From assembly GCF_001421805.1 (NCBI RefSeq), contig NZ_LMLC01000001.1, forward strand, positions 744,001 to 808,000: a DNA stretch of 64,000 nucleotides. The letters run 5' to 3'. A program made the translations under genes and the position numbers. The stretch's first letter is position 1; each line of letters begins with the position of its first letter. A model generated the notes under the pieces. The model did not search any database. It saw only the letters and a program-made list of their open reading frames with translations, and had not been told where the DNA came from. The stretch is from Sphingomonas sp. Leaf34. GTDB taxonomy: Bacteria; Pseudomonadota; Alphaproteobacteria; Sphingomonadales; Sphingomonadaceae. Of the stretch, positions 6,787-16,071 are shown piece after piece.

Positions 6787-8943
6787 ATGACACGACGTTT
6801 CGGCATAGCCGTCCTGCTAGCTTCGGCAGCGACCGCCGCCCCCGGGCTGGCACAGACCGCGCCGGCGGCGCCCGCCGCCAGCCTCGACACCGGGATCGTC
6901 GTCGTCACCGGCCAACATGCGCGCAACCAGGCGTCGTCGGGGACCAAGACGGACACGCCGCTGGCCGAGACCCCGCAATCGATCAGCGTCATCACGAGCG
7001 ACGACATCGCGGGTCGCAGCCTGCAGAACCTCAACCAGGCGCTGCGCTTCGTGGCTGGCGTCACCCCCGAGACGCGCGGCGCAAGCGCGGAAGTGTACGA
7101 CCAGTTCAAGCTGCGCGGGTTCGATGCGCCGGTGTATCTCGACGGCCTGAAACAGTTCGGCAGCGCATCGGGCTATGCGGTGCCGCAGGTCGACGTCTCG
7201 CGGCTCGACCGGATCGAGGTCATCAAGGGGCCCGCATCGGTGCTGTACGGCCAGTCGAGCCCGGGCGGCCTCGTCGCCGAATCGAGCAAGCTCCCGCTCG
7301 ACCAGGCGTTGTACGGCGCGATCAGCGGGACCTATGGCAATTACGATCTCTACCGCGTCGACGCCGATCTCGGCGGGCGCGCCGGCGAGGGCGTGCTGTG
7401 GCGGATCAACGGCAGCGCGAACGGCGCGGACACGCAGCAGAAGTTCGGCAAGCGCGAACGCCAGACGATCTCGGCCGCGGTGACCGCGGGCGCGGGCAGC
7501 TCGACCAGCTTCACGCTGCTCGGCGCCTATTCGCACGATCCGTATAACGGCGATTACGGCGTGTTTCCGGCCAGTGGCACGCTGCTCGCAAACCCCAACG
7601 GCAAGCTGCCGACCAGCTTCGACGGGGGCGAAGCAGGCAACCGGTTCAGCCGCGACCAGGCCGCGCTCACCTACATCTTCCGCCATGAGTTGGGCGGCGG
7701 CTGGGCGTTCCGCTCGTCGGGCCGCTATCAATATGTGAAGGCCAATCTGGGGCTGATCTATACCGCAGGCGGGCTCGATCCGAGCGATCCGAGCGGCCAG
7801 ACCTTCTCGCGCGCCTCCTATGCGTCGCGCGAACAGCTCAACAACTGGACGTTCGACAACCAGCTAAGCGGCACGGTCCAGACCGGGCCGATCAAGCACA
7901 CGCTTCTCTTCGGCGTCGATCGCCAGGTCGCGCACTCGGCCCAAATCGTGGCGTTCGGCGTCGCGCCGTCGCTCAACGGCTTTGCCCCGGTCTATGGGAC
8001 GACGACGGTCCCCACCGCGCCGGAGCAGATCGGCGGTCAAAATCCGACGAACATACGGCAACGTCAGCAAGGCCTCTACGCACAGGATCAGATGTCGCTG
8101 GGCGACCTTCGCTTGGTGCTGAGCGGACGGCAGGACTGGGCGCGCTCCGAGCAGGTGGGCTTCGGCGTGAAGCACGATGAGAAGTTCACCTATCGCGCCG
8201 CCGCGCTCTACACGCTGCCGTTCGGGTTGGCCCCGTATGTCAGCTATTCGACGTCGTTCGAACAGCAGCCCAGCCTGATCGAACGCAGCGACGGATCGCC
8301 GGGTCTCGCCGACCCATCGCTTGGCAAACAGCTCGAAGCGGGCGCCAAGTTCACGGTACCGGGGACGCAGATCCTGCTGTCGGGTGCGTGGTTCCGGATC
8401 GAACAGACCAACGTGCTTACCTCGACGCCGAACTTCTCGCGATCGCGGCAGACCGGTGGCGTGCGTTCGCAGGGCGTTGAGTTCGAGGGTAGCGCACCGC
8501 TGCCTTACGGCTTCACTGCCCGCGGCGCGTTCAGCCGCCAGCGCGTCAAGGTCACCGAGGACGCCGACAACCCGGCTCGCGTCGGCCGGGGTCTGGAGAC
8601 CGTCGGCCGTGGCGGCGCGTCGCTCGGGCTGGACTGGGCGGCGCCGGACGGCGCGCTCGCAGGGCTGACGATCGGCGGCGCGGTGCGGCATGTCGACCAG
8701 GTCTATGCCGGCGTCTCGCCGGGCGAGACGCAGGGTCGCAACAGCCCGTCCTACACCGTCTATGACGCGCTGGTCCGCTACGACCTGGAAAAGCTCGCGC
8801 CGTCGCTGCGCGGGCTGAGCCTGGCGGTCAACGGCGCCAACATCTTCGACAAGAAGTATCTGACGTCGTGCTTCGCCAACTATAACTGGTGCTGGTACGG
8901 CAACCGCCGCACCGTCCAGGCGACGATCGGCTATCGCTTCTAA
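6787..8943 (+). CDS. TonB-dependent siderophore receptor
   Basis: 718-residue outer-membrane ferric-siderophore receptor of the FhuA/FpvA type. A signal peptide (MTRRFGIAVLLAS through about Ala22-Gln23) leads to the plug domain, with GIVVVTGQ resembling a TonB box, TPQSISVITSDDI, the FKLRGFDAPVYLDG loop, and RLDRIEVIKGPASVLYGQSSPGG, a hallmark of siderophore receptors. The rest is a 22-strand barrel ending in the aromatic C-terminus IGYRF required for outer-membrane insertion. A pair of cysteines near the end (SCFANYNWCWYGNRR) is typical of the last extracellular loop. AAAGG lies six bases before the ATG. Expression should be iron-repressed through the Fur box upstream. The siderophore is not predictable; no biosynthesis genes are nearby. 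Confidence 0.93.
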   Translation: MTRRFGIAVLLASAATAAPGLAQTAPAAPAASLDTGIVVVTGQHARNQASSGTKTDTPLAETPQSISVITSDDIAGRSLQNLNQALRFVAGVTPETRGASAEVYDQFKLRGFDAPVYLDGLKQFGSASGYAVPQVDVSRLDRIEVIKGPASVLYGQSSPGGLVAESSKLPLDQALYGAISGTYGNYDLYRVDADLGGRAGEGVLWRINGSANGADTQQKFGKRERQTISAAVTAGAGSSTSFTLLGAYSHDPYNGDYGVFPASGTLLANPNGKLPTSFDGGEAGNRFSRDQAALTYIFRHELGGGWAFRSSGRYQYVKANLGLIYTAGGLDPSDPSGQTFSRASYASREQLNNWTFDNQLSGTVQTGPIKHTLLFGVDRQVAHSAQIVAFGVAPSLNGFAPVYGTTTVPTAPEQIGGQNPTNIRQRQQGLYAQDQMSLGDLRLVLSGRQDWARSEQVGFGVKHDEKFTYRAAALYTLPFGLAPYVSYSTSFEQQPSLIERSDGSPGLADPSLGKQLEAGAKFTVPGTQILLSGAWFRIEQTNVLTSTPNFSRSRQTGGVRSQGVEFEGSAPLPYGFTARGAFSRQRVKVTEDADNPARVGRGLETVGRGGASLGLDWAAPDGALAGLTIGGAVRHVDQVYAGVSPGETQGRNSPSYTVYDALVRYDLEKLAPSLRGLSLAVNGANIFDKKYLTSCFANYNWCWYGNRRTVQATIGYRF

Positions 8944-9179
8944 GATTCCTTACACTGTGCGTGTGCGATCCTCTCCCGGCCGAGGCAGGATCGCTGCCAG
9001 AAAGTGCCGCGTTTGCCGATGCGTGCGGTAAATTCAGGGGGCGCCAGGCTGCCGCCCTCTGGAAAACCGGCTGCCGCGACGGCACTTGGGGCACGTCATT
9101 CCGGGGTCACCCCGGGTTGACGCGGCCACCCCGACGCCGTCACCCTCGTACGCGTACACGTAAGGACCCCGGTTTCCCC

Positions 9180-11786
9180 ATGCAGCTTGTCATCGTCGAA
9201 TCGCCCGCCAAGGCCAAAACCATCGAGAAGTATCTCGGCAGCGACTATCGCGTGCTGGCCAGCTACGGCCATGTCCGCGACCTGCCGCCCAAGGATGGCT
9301 CGGTCGATCCCGACGATGCGTTCGCGATGACGTGGGAGAATTACGCCGATAAGTCGAAGCAGCTCAAGGCGATCACCGATCTCGCCAAGCTCGCCGACCG
9401 CCTGATCCTCGCGACCGATCCGGATCGCGAGGGCGAGGCGATTTCGTGGCACGTCCGTGAGGTTTTGCGGGCGCGCAAAGCGCTGCCCAAGGAGGTCGAG
9501 CGCGTCACCTTCAACGCGATCACCAAGGCCACCGTCACCGAGGCGATGAAGAACCCGCGCGAGCTCGACGACGATCTGATCGACGCGTACCGCGCCCGCC
9601 GTGCGCTCGATTACCTCGTCGGCTTCACGCTGTCGCCGGTGCTATGGCGCAAGCTGCCCGGCGCCAAGTCCGCCGGCCGCGTGCAGTCCGTCTCGCTGCG
9701 CCTGATCGTCCAGCGCGAGCGCGAGATCGACGTGTTCAAGCCGCAGGAATATTGGTCGGTGACGGCCGAGATGGAGCATGACGGCACCGCGTTCCAGGCG
9801 CGGCTGACTCAGTTCGAGGGCAACAAGCTCGACCGCCTGTCGATCGGCAAAGAGGGCGACGCGCTGCGCGCCAAGCAGGCGGTGCTCGACGGCAATTTCT
9901 CGGTCCAGACGGTCGAGACCAAGCCCGCCACGCGCAACCCGCCGCCGCCGTTCACCACCTCGACCTTGCAGCAGGAGGCATCGCGGAAGCTCGGCTTCTC
10001 GGCGGATCACACGATGCGGATCGCGCAGGGCCTCTACGAGGACGGCGCGATCACGTACATGCGTACCGACGGCGTGCAGATGGACGGCAGCGCGATCAGC
10101 GCCGCACGCCTCGCGGTCGCGAACCGCTTCGATGCGAGCTACGTCCCCGACAAGCCGCGCCAGTATCAGTCGAAGGCGAAGAACGCGCAGGAAGCGCATG
10201 AGGCGATCCGCCCGACCGATTTCTCCAAGGACAGGGCGGGCGGCGGCGACCATGCGCGGCTGTACGATTTGATCTTCAAGCGTGCGCTCGCCAGCCAGAT
10301 GGCGTCGGCGCGGATGGAGCGCACGACGGTCGAGATGGCCGACGGGACGGGGCGCAATATCCTGCGCGCCACCGGTCAGGTCGTGCTCTTCCCCGGCTAT
10401 CTCGCGCTGTACGAGGAAGGGTCGGACGACTCCGCCGACGAGGACGCCCGCCGCCTGCCGCGGATGAAGGAGGGCGATGCCCCCGCCAAGAAGAAGGTCG
10501 ACGCCGAGCAGCACTTCACGCAGCCGCCGCCGCGCTTCTCGGAAGCCAGCCTCGTCAAGCGGATGGAGGAGCTCGGCATCGGCCGCCCGTCCACCTACGC
10601 GTCGATCATCAAGACGCTGAAGGACCGCGCGTACGTCCGGATCGAGAAGAACCGCTTCTTCGCCGAGGAGAGCGGGCGCCTCGTGACGGCGTTCCTCGAA
10701 CGCTTCTTCGAAAAATATGTCGGTTACGACTACACCGCCGAGCTCGAGGAGGAACTCGACGACGTCTCGGGCGGCCGCGCGCAGTGGCAGTCGGTGCTCG
10801 ACGCGTTCTGGCGCGATTTCAAGCCGCGCACCAACGAGGTGATGGAGCAGCAGCCCAGCGCTATCACCGCCGAGCTCGACACCTTCCTCGCGCCCTACCT
10901 CTTCCCCGCCAAGGCGGACGGCGGCGATCCGCGCCTCTGCCCGAATTGCGGCGAGGGCCAGCTCGCGCTGCGCGGCGGCAAGTTCGGCGCGTTCATCGCG
11001 TGCTCGAACTATCCCGAGTGCAAGTACACGCGCCGGTTCGCGCAACCCGGCGGCGAGGCGGAAGCCGATACCGGCCCGTCGACGCTTGGCGTCGATCCGG
11101 ACACCAACCTGCCGGTCGAGCGCAAGTCGGGACGCTTCGGCCCCTATATCCAGATCGGCGAGGGCGAGACGCGGAAGATGGCGTCGATCCCGAAGGATAT
11201 CGGCGAGCTCGATCTCGAATGGGCGCTAAAACTGCTGTCGCTGCCACGCACCGTCGGCACGCATCCCGAAACCGGCGAGCCGATCACCGCGGCGATCGGG
11301 CGCTATGGTCCGTATTTGAAGCATGCGGGCAAATATGCGCGGCTGACCTCGACCGCCGACGTGTTCGAGACGGGGATGAACGCCGCCGTGGTGAAGCTCG
11401 CCGAAGCGGCGGCCGGCGGCGGACGCACCGCGCGTGGCGCGCAGGCGCCGCTGAAGGTGCTGGGCAACCATCCGCGCACCGAGGCGGAGATCAAGCTGAT
11501 GGAGGGCCGCTACGGTGCCTACGTCACCGACGGCACCACCAACGCGACGCTGCCCAAGTCGATCGAGAAGGACCAACTGACGCTCGAGGAAGCCGCGTCG
11601 CTGATCGACGCGCGCGCGGCGGCGGCGCCGGCGACGAAGAAGAAGAAGGCGCCGGCCAAGAAGCCTGCGGCGAAGAAGGCCCCGGCGAAGGCGGCTGCGG
11701 CCGAGGCGAAGGCTCCTGCAAAGAAGGCTCCGGCGAAAAAGGCCCCCGCCAAGAAAGCCGCGCCAAAGAAGAAAGAGGAAGCCTAA
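9180..11786 (+). CDS. topA: DNA topoisomerase I
   Basis: 868-residue type IA topoisomerase that relaxes negative supercoils through a transient 5'-phosphotyrosine. The Toprim domain is at the N-terminus (LVIVESPAKAKTIEKYLG, LATDPDREGEAISWH), followed by the core with SAGRVQSVSLRLIV and the active-site tyrosine at about Tyr293 (ITYMRTDG). A C4 zinc finger starts at about Cys587 (CPNCGEG ... CSNYPECKYTRRF), followed by further topoisomerase C-terminal repeats. The last 60 residues are a Lys/Ala/Pro tail resembling histone H1 or AlgP-like tails, common in alphaproteobacterial TopA and likely DNA-binding. The ATG at 9180 fits the family N-terminus (MQLVIVESP). The 236 bases before it show no other gene. 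Confidence 0.97.
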   Translation: MQLVIVESPAKAKTIEKYLGSDYRVLASYGHVRDLPPKDGSVDPDDAFAMTWENYADKSKQLKAITDLAKLADRLILATDPDREGEAISWHVREVLRARKALPKEVERVTFNAITKATVTEAMKNPRELDDDLIDAYRARRALDYLVGFTLSPVLWRKLPGAKSAGRVQSVSLRLIVQREREIDVFKPQEYWSVTAEMEHDGTAFQARLTQFEGNKLDRLSIGKEGDALRAKQAVLDGNFSVQTVETKPATRNPPPPFTTSTLQQEASRKLGFSADHTMRIAQGLYEDGAITYMRTDGVQMDGSAISAARLAVANRFDASYVPDKPRQYQSKAKNAQEAHEAIRPTDFSKDRAGGGDHARLYDLIFKRALASQMASARMERTTVEMADGTGRNILRATGQVVLFPGYLALYEEGSDDSADEDARRLPRMKEGDAPAKKKVDAEQHFTQPPPRFSEASLVKRMEELGIGRPSTYASIIKTLKDRAYVRIEKNRFFAEESGRLVTAFLERFFEKYVGYDYTAELEEELDDVSGGRAQWQSVLDAFWRDFKPRTNEVMEQQPSAITAELDTFLAPYLFPAKADGGDPRLCPNCGEGQLALRGGKFGAFIACSNYPECKYTRRFAQPGGEAEADTGPSTLGVDPDTNLPVERKSGRFGPYIQIGEGETRKMASIPKDIGELDLEWALKLLSLPRTVGTHPETGEPITAAIGRYGPYLKHAGKYARLTSTADVFETGMNAAVVKLAEAAAGGGRTARGAQAPLKVLGNHPRTEAEIKLMEGRYGAYVTDGTTNATLPKSIEKDQLTLEEAASLIDARAAAAPATKKKKAPAKKPAAKKAPAKAAAAEAKAPAKKAPAKKAPAKKAAPKKKEEA

Positions 11787-11787
11787 T

Positions 11788-11893
11788 TCCCCTCCCGCTT
11801 GCGGGAGGGGCTAGGGGAGGGATCGAAATACCCCACGAACGCGACGTTCGCGGTGATCCCCTCCCCCAACCCCTCCCGCAAGCGGAAGGGGAG
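11788..11893. repeat. Intergenic palindrome, family A' copy 1
   Basis: Two small hairpins in inverted orientation: CCCCTCCCGCTTGCGGGAGGGG-type arms at 11789-11810 and about 11870-11892, joined by a GCTAGGGGAGGGA / CCCTCCCCCAACCCC pair. The element sits between the convergent topA and Sel1-like genes and may serve both as a transcription end. Confidence 0.85.
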
Positions 11894-11901
11894 CCTTCAG
11901 C

Positions 11902-12198
11902 TTACGCCGCGCGGCGTTGCGTCAGCTGCATCCAGTCCCGTGCGGCGCGCTGCGCCACCGAGATTTCGCGCGGCGTCATGTCCTCGGCGATTTCCGCGCG
12001 GCATTCCTGCGCGGCGACGTTCCCCGACACCGCCGCGAGGTTGAACCACTTGTGCGCCTCGATCAGGTCGAGGACGACGCCCGACGTTCCCGTCGAATAC
12101 ACCATCCCGAGTTCGTAGCACGCCCGACCGTCGCCGCGCGCGGCATCGGCCAGACGGCGTTCGATCGTACTATTCGCGTTCTTCAGACTGCTGCCCAT
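11902..12198 (-). CDS. Sel1-repeat-like small protein
   Basis: 98-residue protein containing what looks like one to two Sel1-like (TPR-related) helical repeats: ARGDGRACYELGMVYSTG followed by DLIEAHKWFNLAAVSG and AAQECRAEIAEDM. The GMxY...A..W...AA.....A pattern is the Sel1 signature. Such repeats mediate protein contacts; no enzymatic domain is present. It lacks a signal peptide, so it is probably cytoplasmic. It lies downstream of panC on the same strand, 78 bases after the panC stop, but no functional link is evident. Confidence 0.75.
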   Translation of the reverse strand: MGSSLKNANSTIERRLADAARGDGRACYELGMVYSTGTSGVVLDLIEAHKWFNLAAVSGNVAAQECRAEIAEDMTPREISVAQRAARDWMQLTQRRAA

Positions 12199-12276
12199 GG
12201 TCTTGCCCCCAATGTTCGTGAGGACAAACTGCCGTGATTCGGGCTACGAAATGGTTAATGGGTTAACAGGCGTTCT

Positions 12277-13116
12277 TTACAACTCTATCGCGATGTTATC
12301 GATCAACCGCGTGGCGCCCATCCGCGCCGCCGCGAGCAACCGCCGCGGACGATCGGCGGCGGGGTTATCCGCCAGCGTCTCGGCATCCGCCAGCGCGACG
12401 TAATCGATCGTGAACCCCGCGCCGACGAGCGTCGTCCGCGCATCATCGAGTACCGACTCGACGTCCTCGCCCTTCGCGATCGCTCGAGCGGCCACACCCA
12501 GCGCGCGCGGCAGGGCCACCGCCTGTTTGCGCTGCTCGTCATCGAGATAGATGTTGCGCGACGACATCGCCAGGCCGTCATCGTCGCGCTGCGTCGGCAC
12601 GCCGACGATGTCGATCGCGAAGTCGAGATCGGCGACGAACCGCCGGACGACCGCGAGCTGCTGGTAATCCTTTTCACCAAAATATGCCGCGTCGGGGCCG
12701 ACCTGGTTGAACAGCTTCGACACGACCGTCGCGACGCCGTCGAAATGGCCGGGGCGCGCGGCACCGTCGAACCCGTCGCTGACACCCGAGACGCGAACCG
12801 TCGTCGCGAACCCGTCGGGATACATCGCCTCGACCGACGGCAGCCAGAGCAGGTCGCATCCGGCCTCGGTGAGCATCCGGATATCGGCCATCTCGCGCCG
12901 CGGATAGCGCGACAGATCCTCGTTCGCCCCGAACTGCTTGGGGTTCACGAAGATCGACGCGACCACTTTCGTCCCGGGCCGCTTCGCCGCCTCGATCAGC
13001 GCGACATGGCCCGCGTGGAGCGCCCCCATCGTCGGGACGAGCGCGACGCGCTGGCCGCCCGCACGAAAGGCGGCTACGCTGTCGCGCAACGCATTCAGGT
13101 CCCGGACGATGTCCAC
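12277..13116 (-). CDS. panC: Pantothenate synthetase
   Basis: 279-residue cytoplasmic enzyme that condenses pantoate and beta-alanine with ATP in coenzyme A synthesis. It carries the family motifs in order: VPTMGALHAGHVALIEAA (nucleotide-binding HIGH-like region), SIFVNPKQFGANEDLSRYPR, GHFDGVATVVSKLFN, AYFGEKDYQQLAVVRR and GLAMSSRNIYL. Length matches the usual 280 residues. It is transcribed divergently from mipZ with 75 bases between the two starts. panB and panD are not in the window. Confidence 0.97.
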   Translation of the reverse strand: MDIVRDLNALRDSVAAFRAGGQRVALVPTMGALHAGHVALIEAAKRPGTKVVASIFVNPKQFGANEDLSRYPRREMADIRMLTEAGCDLLWLPSVEAMYPDGFATTVRVSGVSDGFDGAARPGHFDGVATVVSKLFNQVGPDAAYFGEKDYQQLAVVRRFVADLDFAIDIVGVPTQRDDDGLAMSSRNIYLDDEQRKQAVALPRALGVAARAIAKGEDVESVLDDARTTLVGAGFTIDYVALADAETLADNPAADRPRRLLAAARMGATRLIDNIAIEL

Positions 13117-13178
13117 GTGAAACTCCTACTCGATAAGTGCGGTCGCGGCTTCTATGAAGGGTGACAGTTACGATCAAT

Positions 13179-13183
13179 AAGGA
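13179..13183 (+). promoter_or_regulatory. Ribosome binding site deciding a TTG start
   Basis: AAGGA eight bases before the TTG at 13192, supporting this unusual start codon for mipZ. Confidence 0.6.
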
Positions 13184-13191
13184 AACGCGCG

Positions 13192-14052
13192 TTGGCCACG
13201 GGCCCCGAACAGACCCCCGCTTCTACGCCTGTTGCCGCCCCTCTGCCAGCGGCAGCGTCGACGCACGTGATCGTGTTTGCCAACGAAAAGGGCGGGACGG
13301 GCAAGTCGACGACCGCGGTCCATGTCGCGATCGCGCTCGCCGCCAAGGGCGCGCGCGTCGCGTGTCTCGATCTCGACCATCGCCAGCGCACTGTCGGCCG
13401 CTATCTCGACAACCGCGCCGAAACGATGAAGCGCAACGGCTCGGTGCTGCCGATGCCGCGCCACGCGACGCTGTCGCAACAGAGCGAGGACCAGTTCGAG
13501 GATCTCTGGCATTCCCTGTGCGAGGGCTCGGACTTCCTGATCGTCGACACCCCCGGCCGCGACGATCCGTTCGCGCGCACCGCGGCGGCGCTGTCGAACA
13601 CGCTCGTCACGCCGATGAACGACAGCTTCGTCGACTTCGACCTGATCGGACAGGTCGATCCCGAGACGTATCACGTCACCCGCCCCAGCTTCTATTCCGA
13701 GCTCATCTGGGATGCGCGCAAGCAGCGCGCGCGCGCCGATGGCACGACGATCGACTGGGTCGTGCTGCGCAACCGCCTCCAGCATATCGAAGCGCGCAAC
13801 ATGCGCCGCGTGTCGGATGCGCTGGCGCAACTGGCCAAGCGCGTCGGCTTCCGGATCATCCCGGGGCTCGGCGAGCGCGTGATCTACCGCGAGATGTTCC
13901 CCGCCGGGCTGACGATGATCGATGCGAAGGCGTTTGGCAGCATGGGCCTCGCCCACGTCGCCGCCCGCCAGGAACTGCGCGAGATGATGGCGGCGCTGCA
14001 GCTACCCGAGGTCGTCGCGGAGCAGCCGTCGATGCCCGGCGTCGCTGCGTGA
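13192..14052 (+). CDS. mipZ: MipZ-type ParA ATPase, division-plane regulator
   Basis: 286-residue ParA-superfamily ATPase. Strong match to MipZ, which forms a gradient from the ParB-bound origins and inhibits FtsZ, so that division occurs at midcell in alphaproteobacteria. The deviant Walker A is NEKGGTGKSTTAVH; LDLDHRQRTVGRYL, IVDTPGRDDPFAR and VTPMNDSFVDFDLIGQVDPET follow, and the last of these is very characteristic of MipZ. DWVVLRNRL, KRVGFRIIPGLGERVIYREMFP and the AARQELREMM helix complete the match. The first 25 residues are a Pro/Ala-rich leader. It begins at TTG, and its stop overlaps a downstream membrane DnaJ-domain gene by four bases. Confidence 0.93.
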   Translation: MATGPEQTPASTPVAAPLPAAASTHVIVFANEKGGTGKSTTAVHVAIALAAKGARVACLDLDHRQRTVGRYLDNRAETMKRNGSVLPMPRHATLSQQSEDQFEDLWHSLCEGSDFLIVDTPGRDDPFARTAAALSNTLVTPMNDSFVDFDLIGQVDPETYHVTRPSFYSELIWDARKQRARADGTTIDWVVLRNRLQHIEARNMRRVSDALAQLAKRVGFRIIPGLGERVIYREMFPAGLTMIDAKAFGSMGLAHVAARQELREMMAALQLPEVVAEQPSMPGVAA

Positions 14053-14315
14053 AGTGGATCGTCGCCGCCGTCTTCATCTGGCTGGCCTGGCATTATCTAC
14101 GGCCCAAGCCGACGTCCAAATCTGAACGGGCCGTGGTGACGGACGAAGCCGAGGCGCGTTCGATCCTCGGCCTCGACCGCACCGCGGACGTGGACGCGAT
14201 CCGCAGCGCGCACCGGCGGCTGATCGCCTCGGTGCATCCGGACCGTGGCGGCTCGACCGACCTGACCCGCCGGGTGAACGCCGCGCGCGACCTGCTGCTA
14301 AAGCGCGCGCGCTAA
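14049..14315 (+). CDS. Short membrane-anchored DnaJ-domain protein
   Basis: 88-residue protein starting at GTG 14049, which overlaps the mipZ stop (GTGA). An N-terminal hydrophobic segment (IVAAVFIWLAWHYL) is followed by a J domain of about 60 residues with the HPD motif in VHPDRGGSTDL. This is the topology of mitochondrial Tim14/Pam18 and its bacterial relatives, which stimulate an Hsp70 at a membrane. The four-base overlap implies coupled translation with mipZ; whether the two act together is unknown. Confidence 0.85.
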   Translation: MKWIVAAVFIWLAWHYLRPKPTSKSERAVVTDEAEARSILGLDRTADVDAIRSAHRRLIASVHPDRGGSTDLTRRVNAARDLLLKRAR

Positions 14316-14317
14316 CC

Positions 14318-14398
14318 CGTTCTCCTGCGAACGCAGGAGCCCAGGGTCGCAAAACGCTATCGCTCTTGGCTCCTGGACCTCCGCTTTCGCGGCGGCAC
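14318..14398. repeat. Intergenic palindrome, family E copy 1
   Basis: CTCCTGCGAACGCAGGAG hairpin followed by CCCAGGGTC, then a degenerate inverted partner (GGCTCCTGGACCTCCGCTTTCGCGG). The intact relative is at 34990-35066. It lies between the DnaJ gene and the phosphomannomutase gene. Confidence 0.75.
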
Positions 14399-14426
14399 AG
14401 CAGTGAGACGTAATCGGAGAGAGCCC

Positions 14427-15806
14427 ATGACCCATCAGTTCGATCCGACCTCGCTCCGCGAATACGACATCCGCGGGATCGTCGGCACAGCGCTCGGCCC
14501 CGCCGACGCCGTCGCGATCGGCCGCGGCTTCGCCACCCGTATCCGTGAGGCCGGCGGCACGCGCGTCGTCGTCGGCTATGACGGCCGCCTGTCCTCCCCC
14601 GAACTCGAAGCCGCACTCGTTTCCGGCCTGACAGCCGGCGGCGTCGACGTCGTCCGCATCGGCCTCAGCACCTCGCCGATGCTCTATTACGCCGAGGCCA
14701 CGCTAGAGGTGGATGGCGGTATCCAGGTAACCGGCAGCCACAATCCCCCCGAGTATAACGGTTTCAAGATGGTGCACGCGCACGCGCCATTTTTCGGCGA
14801 CGCCATCCAGGACCTCGCGACGCTCGCCGCCTCGGGCGCCTGGAGCGAAGGCGCGGGCGAGGTCACGACCGCGGACGTGCTCGACGCCTATGTCGGTCGG
14901 TTGATGGCGGGCTTTGCGGGGGGCGCGTACCGGATCGGCTGGGACACCGGCAACGGCGCCGCCGGCCCGGTGATCGAGAAGCTCGTCGAGCTGCTGCCGG
15001 GTGAGCATCATGTGATCTTCGCCGATGTCGACGGCAATTTTCCAAACCATCATCCCGATCCTACCGAAGAAGCCAACCTTGCCGATCTCAAACGGCTGGT
15101 CGCGGCGAAGAACCTCGATTTCGGACTGGCCTTCGACGGCGACGGCGATCGGATCGGCGCGGTCGACGGGCGGGGACGCGTGATCTGGGGCGATCAGATT
15201 CTCTCCATTCTGGTCGAACCTGCACTCCGCGACCATCCCGGCGCACCGATCGTCGCCGACGTGAAGTCGAGCCAGGCGCTGTTCGACCGGATCGTCGAAC
15301 TGGGCGGAGAGCCGGTCATGGCGGCGACCGGGCACAGCCTGATGAAGCAGGCGATGGCGCGCACGGGTGCGCCGCTCGGGGGAGAACTGAGCGGTCACCT
15401 GTTCTTCGCGGGCGACTATTACGGCTTCGACGACGCGCATTACGCCGCGGTACGGCTGATCCGCGCGGTACACCTGTCTGGCCGTTCGCTGACCGCGCTG
15501 TGCGACGCTATGCCCGCGCTGGTGGCGACGCCCGACCTGCGCTTCCCGGTCGGGGACGCGCGGAAATTCGTCGTCGTCGACGCGGTGATCGCGCGACTGG
15601 AGGCCGAAGGCGCGGACGTGATCCTCACCGATGGTGCGCGCGTGACGACCGCCGACGGCTGGTGGCTGCTGCGTGCGTCGAACACGCAGGCGATGCTGAC
15701 CGTCCGGGCGGAGGCGAAGGATCAGGCGGCGCTCGCGGCGTTGCTGGCCGAGGTCGATGCGCAGCTGGCGGCGAGTGGTGTGATCCGCACCGGGCGGCCC
15801 ACCTAG
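14427..15806 (+). CDS. Phosphomannomutase/phosphoglucomutase
   Basis: 459-residue alpha-D-phosphohexomutase of the AlgC/ManB type, interconverting the 1- and 6-phosphates of mannose or glucose and so feeding nucleotide-sugar and exopolysaccharide synthesis. The REYDIRGIVG opening, the phosphoserine loop TGSHNPPEYNGFK, the Mg2+ site FDGDGDRIGAVD, the sugar-binding GGELSGHLFF loop and the C-terminal RASNTQAMLTVRAEA phosphate loop are all visible, in the right order. GGAGAGAG (14416-14423) lies just before the ATG. Dual mannose/glucose specificity is inferred from the family. Confidence 0.95.
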   Translation: MTHQFDPTSLREYDIRGIVGTALGPADAVAIGRGFATRIREAGGTRVVVGYDGRLSSPELEAALVSGLTAGGVDVVRIGLSTSPMLYYAEATLEVDGGIQVTGSHNPPEYNGFKMVHAHAPFFGDAIQDLATLAASGAWSEGAGEVTTADVLDAYVGRLMAGFAGGAYRIGWDTGNGAAGPVIEKLVELLPGEHHVIFADVDGNFPNHHPDPTEEANLADLKRLVAAKNLDFGLAFDGDGDRIGAVDGRGRVIWGDQILSILVEPALRDHPGAPIVADVKSSQALFDRIVELGGEPVMAATGHSLMKQAMARTGAPLGGELSGHLFFAGDYYGFDDAHYAAVRLIRAVHLSGRSLTALCDAMPALVATPDLRFPVGDARKFVVVDAVIARLEAEGADVILTDGARVTTADGWWLLRASNTQAMLTVRAEAKDQAALAALLAEVDAQLAASGVIRTGRPT

Positions 15807-15810
15807 AACG

Positions 15811-15918
15811 CCACCCCGGCGAAGGCCGGGGCCCAAGTGGAACGGTGGAATTAACGAAGCGCCGACATCGGTTAGCAACGTCACCCAATTGGACCCCGGC
15901 CTTCGCCGGGGGGGGGGT
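15811..15918. repeat. Intergenic palindrome, family B copy 1
   Basis: CCCCGGCGAAGGCCGGGG hairpin plus CCAAGTGGAA, a spacer containing TTAACGAAGCG, then the inverted partner ATTGGACCCCGGCCTTCGCCGGGG. The last arm runs into a stretch of ten G's (about 15908-15917), likely a slippage product. Confidence 0.85.
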
Positions 15919-16059
15919 GCAGGTTGAAAGCTTGCCCTCAGATTGAGTACCGCCTTCGCGGGGGTAACGACAACGCGGGGAATGGCGGCAGTACTTAACG
16001 CGGCGGCGACACGTGATTGACACGCCATCCCCCTCGCCTACCGTTCGGCCACCACCCCC

Positions 16060-16065
16060 AAGGAG
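16060..16065 (+). promoter_or_regulatory. Ribosome binding site deciding a GTG start
   Basis: AAGGAG six bases before GTG 16072; no in-frame ATG is near. Confidence 0.65.
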
Positions 16066-16071
16066 TCTCCC

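Noticed and set aside
8889..9179. Extension of the topA frame upstream of its ATG
   Set aside because: The extra 97 residues overlap the end of the TonB receptor gene and lack any family similarity; the MQLVIVESP start is the standard one.
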